Assembly (NCBI GenBank): GCA_028565635.1
Contig: JAOXYB010087940.1
Coordinates: 1-22,446, forward strand
Origin: Phoronis ovalis
Taxonomy: Eukaryota > Phoronida > Phoronidae
Direction: 5' to 3'
Length of the DNA stretch: 22,446 nt
The notes under the pieces were generated by a model. That model saw only the letters and a program-made list of their open reading frames with translations, was not told the origin of the DNA and searched no databases. Both the position numbers and the translations under genes were made by a program. Shown here piece after piece: positions 1 through 9,420 of the stretch; within the stretch, counting starts at the first letter, position 1; each line of letters opens with the position of its first letter.

Positions 1-378
1 ATAATATTTGTACATGCAAGGGTGTTTGACCTAATTTTTTTGAAAATTAAAATTCATAAAACGCATTTTTTTCCCAAAATGGAATTTTTTGCCTTTAGAT
101 TCATTAACATTGTATATAAGTATTACCTTTAACATATGTCTATTTCTTCATTTTAATTAAAGTAAGCTACAATTAATAACAGTGTTTTTTGTATCTCGAG
201 TCCTTAAACTATTTTTAATTTGTTATAATATTTTAATATCGCATTTATTAAACTATATTTATTTATGTCTGATAATTTATACATTTCACTATAATCAACA
301 TTACATATATATATATATTCATGTAAGATCAAAAATGTATAATTATGATATATATTTAATTAATACGAAATATTACAG
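1..378 (+). other. 3' part of a gene A intron
   Basis: AT-rich non-coding sequence ending in the acceptor TATTACAG at 371-378. No sequence resembling the preceding catalytic exon of gene B (18480-18621) is present, so that exon lies left of the window. A short TA run occurs at about 306-318. Confidence 0.7.
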
Positions 379-1661
379 ATGTTCCTCTTTTATTGGACAC
401 TCATTCGCTGGTCAATTTATCACGTTGACGGAAGAACAAGAGCTAAGCAATGGTCGCATTGTAACATGCCTGATCGTAAGTAATAGTAATAAAGAAAAGT
501 GACATTTGTATTGTTGTGTTAGAACTGTCAGCAGAATGAATATACGCATACTATGTCCCAGTATTGGATGGAAATATGATAAAAATATTACATGTACTAA
601 AATGATCGCTCTTCTACATGGAAACAGTATAAATAACATAGCTAGGTTTCCATTGATTATGCAAATAACTGTCATTTTCTCTGTACTGCAGTCAGTTTTT
701 AAAATAAGCCCTTGTAAACTTGTAATAACTGAACTTCAAATAGTAAGATTTTTAAAGAATTTTAGAAGGAGTTTTATACTGTATTTGACTCAAAAATAAG
801 TACGATCGCAAAGATCCTTTTTGGACATTTTATGTTACTTGGGTAGCTATTAGCTGTAATATAAAAAACCCAGACGCTGTCAAAGGAAAGAGAGAGTTGG
901 AAATATAGCTAAAATAAAAATATACGGCGACAACATTTGCACGGGTAATCAATAAGAGGAAAATACTCTTTGCTTCTATCAGTTAAAATTTGAAAAATCC
1001 TGTTTTAGCGAGGCATTATTGCCCACGAGCTTGGACACGCAATCGGTTTCTGGCACGAACAATCACGAACTGACAGAGACAAGTTCGTGGACATTCAGTT
1101 TGACAACATTCAAGAAGGACTTCAAAGACAATTTGACATACAAACAAATTCCAAGAATTATGAACGTTATGACTTACAGAGCGATATGCATTATGGGTTA
1201 CGGGTACGTAAACTGTTTTAGATTACATCCTGCGCAGGTCCAAAACAGATAAAAGAATAAAGCGACAGAAAATAATTATTCCTCCTCGGAACATGGTGAT
1301 ACTATACATAAAACATAACTATAAATGCAGATATATGGTGTCTATGATAATCTCTGTCACTTCTAATTAGTTGCTACAGATTAGATTACATATACATTAG
1401 TATATACCCAATATTATGGCTAATAAAGATATACTACAGCTTGCCTAATGGAAAAAACTAACACTGCTACAAAATTTTACCAATAAAACGTAATAGTCAG
1501 AAATTTAAAAACTCCTGTATAACTCGCATTGTAGGATTTCTCAAACGGTAATGGTTCAACCATCAAAGTTAAAAACGAGGAGCTAAGTTTTCTTGCCGGA
1601 CAGAGGAATGGTCTGACATTTTACGACTTCAAGTCGGCTAATCTAGCATATGACTGCGGAA
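379..1661 (+). other. Gene A catalytic-domain exons (astacin core)
   Basis: Three exons (379-475, 1009-1203, 1535-1661) code the second half of the astacin domain. The first begins with the conserved CSS block and ends at TCLI. The second carries the signature HELGHAIGFWHEQSR, in which three His bind zinc and Glu is the catalytic base, followed about 40 residues later by the Met-turn SDMHYG with the zinc-side Tyr. The third ends at NLAYDCG, whose Cys pairs with one in an upstream exon outside the window. All catalytic residues visible here are intact, so the enzyme should be active. The third exon is one codon shorter than its gene B counterpart. Confidence 0.95.
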
Positions 1662-4600
1662 GTAAGTACTTGCATATGCCTGCATTGCTACATACAGGGG
1701 GTTAAAGTGTCCTTGTAGAACATATGCACATCGCTTTACAAAGACAATAAAAAATGGGTTTATAGAATCACGTAATTTATGCATTAATGCTGCTTATTAT
1801 AATAATAAATTATCCCCCAGGAGTTCATTACAAGCATATTTTGAAAAAAAAAAAAAAAATCCAATTTATTCTTTAAAAAGCATATTTGTGTTGTTCATGC
1901 AAGTAGGTAAGATTGCAGTCAAAAGATAGATGATGTAAAATAAGACATTTTTACATGACTGCAAGAATATTGCCCTGAATCGTAATGATCTCCGGTACAT
2001 TTTTATTTTATTGTAACTGGCGCGTCAGTTGATGTAGACATGCATTTTCATAAAATAATTAAATTTTTAAAGTCCATTGCACCTCTGAATTATCCTTTGT
2101 GTTAGATAACTAGCTTTGCATAGATGTAGTTATATTGTTTCTTGTTGCAGATAATGAACGACCTGAAAAGTTTCAATACATAGACTAAAATGTAATAATT
2201 CGGGCTTCCAAGTCGAGGCTGTTAATATTGCTAAAAATATATATGTTTATTCTATCATTACCTATGCCGTGTCATGGAAATAATAAACAGTATCAAAAAT
2301 ATTTAGATATGTTTTAAATATAAAAATGTTAATTGTTACGGGTTTCAAAAAATGAATATATAACATTTACTTTGCCTAGGTTCATGCCCAAACATATGTA
2401 AGAATGACGGTTACCCTTTTAGAGAAACTAGAGGAATGTGCGTCTGCAAATGCCCTAATGGACTAGGTGGTCCCGACTGCAGCCTGGTGGACACGGCTAT
2501 TGATACTGGTATGGATGTAGACTGCACTCTTCTATTTACGCGTAGCTTAGTGTACTACGTGTATTATTTATATTTGATTTGCTTGCCTCAGTTTCAATAT
2601 ATATCATTTTCATGAACAAATTTGTTAAAAAATATACCTTTTTAGGTAACAGTAATAAATCCGTCCGTCAATGTTCTGTACTTTTGAACTAATGTCTGGG
2701 CAGTTGTCGTTCAATTTAACAAGAGCGAAATAAAATACGTCATTAAACTTTGACAAATTGAGATCAGCTTAATTTTCTCTCTACGTGATTCGCCTATTTC
2801 ACTACTACCCGCTTGTGCATCAGTTTGATTGGCGCCTAGAATTTTTAGGCGCTTTATTTCTAAAGGGATTCTTCTATGTTTCGAGGTAACAAACTAAAAT
2901 TGAAGCGTTAAGCCATACGTTAGTTGAGATGATACAGAAAAGTAACGGATTGATTTATTCAGACTGTGATAAGCCTTACCACGTACATGTACATGTGTAT
3001 TGCCAAAATTGAAACATCAAAGTATAAACAATGGTAAACCGCGGCATACATTTAAAAAGAAGCAGTTATACATTTTTGATTAATATGATATATTTTTTGT
3101 TGCGTATAAAAGATTTATATAATATTTAAAATTCATAATACCATTTAATAATAATAATCCATTTGACAGGTTGTGGTGGCGTCATCAACTTGAATGGTAT
3201 AGGCGACTCTTCCACTATTGAGAGTCCAAATTATCCAGCGGCCTACCCAAAGAATCAAGTTTGTGTTTGGCTGATTAAGGTGTGAAGTGTGTTTCTATTT
3301 TATGTTTGTACTGACATTTATAGCCTATTATTTCACAGCAGTAGCATTATTTTATAGAAAATGCGGATTCTATGTGCTACTGCTAACTTAGTATAGTCTA
3401 GTTTGATACGGTTCTTGAAAACACTCTTATTTGGGGATTACTATAATTTCATTATTTGTTAATCTAAAACCACATCTGTTAACCTATCTTTTGTTTTACA
3501 GGCTTCATTGGGTCAACTTGTGAAGATTCGTTTCGACAATTTCGATTTAACTAGAAGTGACGATCGCTGTTCACACACGCTGGAGACACGTTACAATATG
3601 ATTGGTCAGAACGGTCCAAAGTAGGTGTTTCTCTTTCATACTGCACGATGACACTCTCGTAATTTTCCTACACGTATTTCTGCGTCTGCTTATAAATAAG
3701 GAATGCATATATATATTTTTCTAAATAGAAGAGTGTGTAGATAATTAATCATATTATTTCAACAGACTAATCATAATGAGTACTTAAAATAATGAAACAT
3801 TCCAAACAGAAACATGTACATGATTAACACGATTTTAAGATAGTATATGCGATCGAATACGTTCGTGATAACGTAACAACGAATTTGTACTGGATAACAT
3901 CAACTTTTTCCCAGATTTTGCGGTGATGGTAATCCCGGAGGACATAGCACCCTACTTGACCACGAGTCTTCGGATATGATGGTTATTTTCGACTCGACGA
4001 ACTCGGCAGAACCCGGAAGAGGTTTCAGTGCCGTCGTAGAGGCAACAGAAAAGACAGGTCAGGATACTAGTTTCAACTTATTCTTATCTATTGAACTTGA
4101 TTTCTGCAAATTTTGACCCATCTAAGAATACCATTTTTGGATAACGTCCCCTTTTTAAATATAAATCATATCTCGTTGCATCACGTTTTCAAGGCGGCTC
4201 TCTTCAAAATATCACCGATACTTCAAAACCCTCGTTAACAAAATAAAAAGAATTTTAAATTTATGTTTTTAGATCCATGTTTATCAAATCCATGTAATAT
4301 TCAGTCAATCTGCGTGTACCTTGGCAATGCTACGTTTACATGTGATTGTCCTTACCATCTTTCTGGACCATTATGCGATGACTTTGGTGAGTATGTCTCC
4401 TCCATTTGTTGAAAAGAAATTAGACCATCAAGCAACTATAGATTTTGACGTAATGATGGATATTCATTTGAAGCGAAAGTAAATAGCAATATTCCACAAC
4501 TTAATATGTTATACCTAAAATACCGTTCTTCGCTTATCTTTTTAGTTTCAGGCGTAGAGACAGTAAGGTAGTTGCTCTAACTGTTATTTTAATCGCTTAA

Positions 4601-7600
4601 ACATGAATATAACATTAAGGAAATAAGAGAAATTAGATATCACATTACGCTAAGAAATGAAGTCGTAAATCTTAATTAAAATTAAAGAATATTTATAAAT
4701 CTTGTCTAACTTACAAGATTCAACTTGTTTTCTCTTTTATTTATTATGCAGCTGATGTTGGTTCTTGCAATTTTGAGACGGATTTCTGTTTCCTTGAACA
4801 AGACTCAGAGAATAATTTTAATTGGACAAGACAAACTGTACGTTTGAGTTTTATAAGTATAAGCTCACAGAAATATGTGAATTTTTTGGAAGAATTTTTA
4901 TAAACAATAGTAAATAAATAGTGCAGCACGTGTACACTCAAATAAATTCATCAGATTGTAGTTTTGACTTATTCATTTTGTTTTTCAGGGAGATACACCA
5001 TCAAAAGAAACCGGTCCACCAGCAGCGAATTCTGGTTCTGTTTACATTTACACCGAAGCCTCGTCACCGAGAGTAGAAGGAGATATAGCCAGAATACAAA
5101 CGCCGCTTTTCCAAGGTATATGTCATACCTAATGTATACCTAAAATATCCAGCTTACTTTTCTTTAATGATAAATCTTGTTATATGGTATCCAATCATAA
5201 TGAGTCTAAAATCGTTTATTTGTCAACAAATAAAGTTTGTTACCTCTGGCTATATATTTGCAATCTGATCTTGCACTAGTGCTGTGCCACTTTTCCAAAA
5301 TTAAATACCCGGATCCATCATGTTAGGAGGGGCTTTTAAACAGTAATTTTAAACACCATTCTTATTTTGTTTGCTCACAGGTGCATCTGCGGTTTGTAAA
5401 AGAATCCGATTTTCTTACCATATGTTTGGTGTTGATGTTAGAAACCTGACCGTGTATCTCAATACGTCTACTGGTGTAGAAAATGTAGTATGGTCTAGGT
5501 ACGGTGAGCAAGGAAATAACTGGTTGCCAGCAAATTTTAAAATTTCTTCTTCAGAAGACTACAAGGTTTGTAGTTTTCCATGGTTTGGCTGTTTTATGAA
5601 ACAGTGAATAAATGTATTTGACGTATTTGTATATCCATACACATATTTAAACTTCTATTCTAATGCCAGTCTGAGCAAATTCAGTCGTTAGTATTCCACA
5701 TCTTCTCAACTAACCTCTGACCCTAACAGCTTCAAATTTCGCTTATTATCTCGAAACGCAAAAGAGCGATAATCCTTTTATTTATAATTATATAAAGCGT
5801 CTAGAAATTATAGGAGCCAATCAAACTGCAGCTTACAATAATAGGTATAAGAGTAGTAGGCTAAGTAGGTAGGTAGTGAAATAGGTCAATCACACAGAGA
5901 AAAAACCTGATCTCAATTTGGTCAAAAGTTTGATGACATATTTATTGCGCTCTGTTTGAATTGAAAGAATATAATAATAATTAACTATTGTAAGACCAGA
6001 CTTTAGTTGAGAAGATACAGAACATTAACGGATGGATTTTTTTCAGACTGTTCATGTGTAATGTTAATGAGAGTGATAGTTGAATAAATTACACATAATC
6101 ACGTCTTTTATAGCGTATTTGTGTACACAACACAATATATACATAATCGCATACACAGTCGTGTCTAACATAAATTAGTTTTTTAAGTAATTCCACAACT
6201 TTGTCAAAACTAAAGGGAGTTATTACATTTTTATAACGTAGTGGAACAATAAAATTTGCCCAGGCCACATACTCACTATTCATGTGTTCCAGATTGTGTT
6301 TGAAGTTGTACGTGGTCCAAACTTCCATGGGGATGTAGCACTCGATGACATAAGTATTAGAAACACGACATGCCCTCAAACAAGCACAGTAACAGTAACA
6401 TCTGCGATGACGGAAGCGCTATCTACAGCAGGGGCTACAGCAACTACTGTCACTGAAACCACCACAATGACTGTTGAAGAAATAACATCCGGTAAGATAG
6501 TGTTGTACGATTTTGTTACGTGATTTTAAATCTCAATATTACATGATGTGTATCTTTCGTAAAGATTGTATTTTGATTATGACTGCGTATAATAGTTATC
6601 CTTACTAGGCGGAGTCTTTGCATGTTATGTTTTATTACAAGGTCAAGGTCTATCTGATGTCTATTTTTAATAGGGTACAATGTTGACAAGCTGCTAGCAT
6701 TGTTTATCTTTGAATAATAGTGCATACAACATCATTATAGTTACCATATCCTAATTGCATTAATTACATCGTAGCATTATACAGGGCTTTCCAGGGAGTT
6801 GTATCATGATTTGACGATGCTGGTGCAGTCATAAGCCGGCTGAAGACTAGTTAATCTTAGCAAATCCTTCAATAAAACAAGCTGTATTAGTTCAATATGT
6901 TAAAAATCAACAATAAATATGAAATAAATAAATGTTGAATAACATTTTATCTAAATTGCTAACATTCATAGCTTATAGAAAGCCAATAATAGAAAAGGTT
7001 GCTGAAGTCATAAATTACGATTTTATAATTGTAATAACTTAATTAATAACGGAGTTGTAGCAACAAATTTCGATTTCCTTCTAGCTGGAGTTTGCTCATG
7101 TAGATTCGAAGATCCTGAGAACCCCCTCTGTAGTGGTTGCCTTATGCAGGACACAAATGACGTTTTTGATTGGACCTATAACACGGTATGTATTTGAAAT
7201 TGGACCGAACACTATTATTGTAATGACTACAAGGTTTGCGTACATTTTTAACAAACATGCGTAACTGTTTAATGCATGATAAAAGTTGTTCAAGTATATC
7301 TGCAGGTCAGCTTTGATAACATCAGGTTGTTCATTTCTATATAAATTCATTTTCAGGGCAAAACCAATTCAGAATCCACGGGACCACAATCTGCAGCAGA
7401 AGGTACTGGGTACATGTACATAGAGACATCTGGTACTGGAAGGGTAGAAGGGGAAACTGCTAGATTGAGGAGTAAGACCCTTGAAGGTGGGTACTTTCAT
7501 TTTTGATATATGTGCTGATTAATAGCAGCTATTCTGTTTATTTCTAACTGGAAGGATTTCATATGACAATTTCTGGTAAGTGACGCGTACAGTTGATTTT

Positions 7601-9258
7601 AATAAGTTAAAACTTAATGTCCACATCGCTAAACTAAATTACAAAGTGAACACCCGTAACTGCTTCCAATGGTGCAAAAAGTGCTGAACATATGTAACAC
7701 CAAATTATATCATTCTGTGCTACTAAATATTTATACTCTCAATGCTGCTGCCGTTAAGTAAGAATCTAGGCTTTGTGAATATACCAATACATTGTTTGTA
7801 TTCAACTGGTTGTAATCTCCAAAACTCTTTTCATACTGACGCGTATGCCAATGTATGATGTAGGAACACGAGTGATATATACACATACTGTACCAAATGT
7901 GTTTTTCCTGTTTGCTTTTCTGAGTATAACATATAATAGTCATGCTGAAATGAAAGGCTAGATCACAGCTAGTGTAGCTCGATGATGGTCAATCCAGAGC
8001 TAAAATGACAAGGAATCACATATGTCACTAGAGTATCTGCAAAGGCCAATTACAAACATTTTAATTTTATTAATACTGCTTGTTATTGCAGTACAAATTA
8101 TTTATACTTCATTACAGCAAATACCAATTTTTGCGTTGAATTCTTTTATCACATGTTCGGATTGACTGTCAACGAACTGGAGATACGATCATCTGCTGGA
8201 GATATCTTCTTCCAAATGTTTGGAAATCAGGGTGACAAGTGGGTTGAAAAACTGGTTGATATACCTGCAGCTTCAACACCTTTTGAGGTATATCTTTATG
8301 CAATGCATAAATGCAAGTAGAAGTGTATCATTAAACTCTGTGTACGTGCATGTATGTGTGTGTTTGTGTGCTTGCATGCGTATATCTGTATGTTTGTGTG
8401 TATATATATGTGCTTGTATGTACAGTAAATTAAAACAGTCATTACGTTGAAAGCAAGGGGTTAATGTTTATTTTTTAAGTAACGTGAATGTGTAAATATG
8501 ATAAACATATATATCTGTTCCACAATTATATCGTAGTCATCTTTACATTACAGCTTATTATTGAAGCAAAACGTGGTGTAGACTTTACTGGAGACATTGC
8601 TATAGATAATGTAAGAATAAGTACAGGCTTATGTCAAGAAGAACTCTGGTAAGTTAAATATATTTATACGTTTACGTTCTTTATTTACGATAATCAAATG
8701 CAAATAATATCTTTAATATTGTTAAGATTAGCGCGAGTTGAAGACGTATATCTCCAGTTAAACAACTAGCTTGTGAATGTGCACATTTGTTTTTTATCAA
8801 TCAGTTATATGCCAGCCTGAATAAATCCACTCGTTAGTGTTCTACCTATCTACTTATCTACCTACTTATTAGCCATAATTAATTTTCATTACCCTCTTTA
8901 ATTTCAATTCAACAAGAATTAATAACTACGACATTAAACGTTTGACCAATCAGCGATTAGATTTACTATATCATTCGGCTATGTGTGATTGCGGAGCCTT
9001 GTTTTTTTGTATTAAGGGAATAATTTATCTCAAAAGGCAAGAACTGTTTTTATGCAACGTTCATCAAAAATTATAAGAATATCTTAAAGAAGGGATAATT
9101 AATTAATAGCATCAGGGTGACGACAATTTAGTTCGCTTCTCTTTTCTCTTCAAAATCGCCTAAGGTAAATATTAAGTTCAGAAAGATAAGCAGGCATTTA
9201 GTGGTATGGTTTTAAGCACGAGACATGTTAAATCGCATGATTTATATTTTATTTCAGA
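379..9258 (+). CDS. Gene A: astacin-family metalloprotease, Astacin-EGF-CUB-EGF-MAM-MAM (5' partial)
   Basis: Secreted zinc endopeptidase of the astacin (M12A) family, missing its signal peptide, propeptide and N-terminal catalytic exons, which lie left of the window. Exons read by eye with GT..AG borders: 379-475, 1009-1203, 1535-1661, 2380-2508, 3170-3279, 3502-3620, 3915-4057, 4273-4386, 4752-4837, 4989-5115, 5381-5565, 6293-6491, 7085-7185, 7357-7486, 8118-8287, 8554-8648 and 9258. All phases join without a stop, giving 708 residues in the window. The domains are catalytic core (HELGHAIGFWHE, Met-turn SDMHY), EGF1, CUB, EGF2, MAM1, Thr/Ser linker and MAM2, with no transmembrane segment. 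The stop is TG at 8647-8648 plus A at 9258. Exon layout matches gene B downstream. Domain identity is clear; the exact substrate is unknown, and proteolysis of extracellular proteins is inferred from the family. Confidence 0.93.
1844..1859. repeat. Poly(A) run of 16
   Basis: A homopolymer of A inside the intron 1662-2379. No flanking retroelement structure was seen. Confidence 0.9.
2380..2508 (+). other. Gene A EGF1 exon
   Basis: A single phase 1-1 exon codes an EGF-like module with six cysteines (SCPNIC, then MCVCKC, then GPDC). It directly follows the protease domain, the arrangement common in astacins with an EGF-CUB tail. By hand count 34 of 42 residues match gene B EGF1 (20888-21016). 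Confidence 0.9.
2650..2966 (-). mobile_element. TIR element copy 1 (MITE-like) in a gene A intron
   Basis: About 317 bp with terminal inverted repeats of roughly 45 bp: the left end at 2650-2692 is the imperfect reverse complement of 2920-2966, which ends in CAGACTG. Its interior aligns in reverse complement with copy 2 (5667-6050), for example the stretches around CAATCAAACTG, GTGAAATAGG and GATCTCAATTTG. It has no coding capacity. It is a probable non-autonomous DNA transposon. No clear target-site duplication could be read. Strand is set relative to copy 2. Confidence 0.75.
3170..4057 (+). other. Gene A CUB domain exons
   Basis: Exons 3170-3279, 3502-3620 and 3915-4057 code one CUB domain. 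It starts with CGGVINLNG and SPNYP, has VCVWLI, then a Cys in the second exon, then FCGDG and a closing GRGFSAVVEA. Four cysteines fit the usual two disulfides. The module begins and ends in phase 1. CUB domains bind proteins or oligomerise in tolloid-like and BP10-like astacins; the partner here is unknown. Confidence 0.92.
4273..4386 (+). other. Gene A EGF2 exon
   Basis: A single phase 1-1 exon codes a second, more typical EGF module: PCLSNPCN, then SICVY, FTCDCP and SGPLC, giving six cysteines. It links CUB to the first MAM domain. The homologous exon of gene B would lie just past the right end of the window. Confidence 0.9.
4752..6491 (+). other. Gene A MAM1 domain and Thr/Ser-rich linker
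   Basis: Four exons (4752-4837, 4989-5115, 5381-5565, 6293-6491) code a MAM domain. It starts with CNFETDFC and NFNWTRQT, then TGPPAANSGSVYIYTEAS, then CKRIRFSYHMFG with WSRYGEQGNNW, and ends with VRGPNFHGDVALDDISI and a closing Cys. MAM domains mediate adhesion or oligomerisation, as in meprins. The last exon continues into a linker from about 6374 in which 19 of 39 residues are Thr or Ser, probably O-glycosylated. Internal intron phases are 0, 1, 0, the same as in MAM2. Confidence 0.92.
5667..6050 (+). mobile_element. TIR element copy 2 (MITE-like, most complete)
   Basis: About 384 bp inside the intron 5566-6292. The left end 5667-5713 starts CAGTCTGAGC and ends TTCTCAACTAA. The right end 6003-6050 starts TTAGTTGAGAAGATA and ends CAGACTG, so the termini are inverted repeats of about 47 bp with mismatches. 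It has no transposase ORF. It matches copy 1 in inverted orientation. The superfamily cannot be assigned by eye because the target-site duplication is unclear. Confidence 0.78.
8341..8424. repeat. Imperfect GT/TA-rich simple repeat
   Basis: An alternating TG, TATG and TTTG tract within intron 8288-8553, just after a donor site. A short open frame across it is low-complexity and not a gene. Confidence 0.85.
8813..8990 (-). mobile_element. TIR element copy 3 (decayed fragment)
   Basis: Inside the last intron of gene A. It starts with CAGCCTGAATAAATCC and CGTTAGTGTTCTACC, matching the left terminus of copies 1 and 2. Further in it has TTCAATTCAACAAGA and GACATTAAACGTTTGAC, which line up with the interior of copy 1 in the same orientation. 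The opposite terminus is not recognisable, so this copy is truncated or diverged. The right border is approximate. Confidence 0.55.
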
Positions 9259-9420
9259 TTTGCTGAAGATGCTGCTAGGGTGATACTACTGGAGTGATAT
9301 TAATATTGCTTATAATCGAGCAATGTCATGAATAGTAATGATTGACATTGGTATTTATTTTTTTGTCATTCGAAATACCAGTCGGACCCTGGAGCTATTA
9401 AACTCAATATCAAATAGTTT
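9259..9420 (+). other. Likely 3' UTR of gene A
   Basis: Sequence after the split stop codon. The first poly(A)-like hexamer is ATTAAA at 9397-9402, followed from about 9418 by a T/G-rich stretch of the kind found downstream of cleavage sites. Cleavage near 9415-9420 would give a 3' UTR of about 160 nt. AATAAA hexamers at 10100 and 10190 are alternatives for a longer form. The end is an estimate. Confidence 0.4.
9397..9402 (+). terminator. Candidate poly(A) signal of gene A (ATTAAA)
   Basis: The common variant hexamer ATTAAA lies 139 nt after the stop, with a GT-rich region 15 to 50 nt further on. It is the nearest acceptable signal. In AT-rich DNA such hexamers are frequent by chance. Confidence 0.35.

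Larger units (their letters stand above)
7085..9258 (+). other. Gene A MAM2 domain and stop
   Basis: Exons 7085-7185, 7357-7486, 8118-8287 and 8554-8648 code a second MAM domain: CRFEDPENPLC with VFDWTYNT, then TGPQSAAEGTGYMYIETS and RVEGETARL, then CVEFFYHMFG with GNQGDKW, then RGVDFTGDIAIDNVRI and GLC. The protein ends two or three residues after CQE. The reading frame meets TG at the 8648 donor, and the next acceptor (9257) supplies A, so the stop TGA is made only by splicing. If the intron is kept, TGG TAA follows, which adds one Trp and stops. Confidence 0.88.

Noticed and set aside
506-799. 97-codon plus-strand open frame in the first gene A intron, and its minus-strand overlap at 412-675
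   Set aside because: It lies between two well-defined catalytic exons and shows no domain; the intron start aligns loosely with the matching gene B intron, as intron DNA would.
1019-1252. Open frame starting at 1019
   Set aside because: It is an out-of-frame reading of the zinc-motif exon 1009-1203; the true frame gives HELGHAIGFWHE.
6089-6379. 96-codon minus-strand open frame
   Set aside because: Antisense to the last MAM1 exon and intron; no recognisable features.
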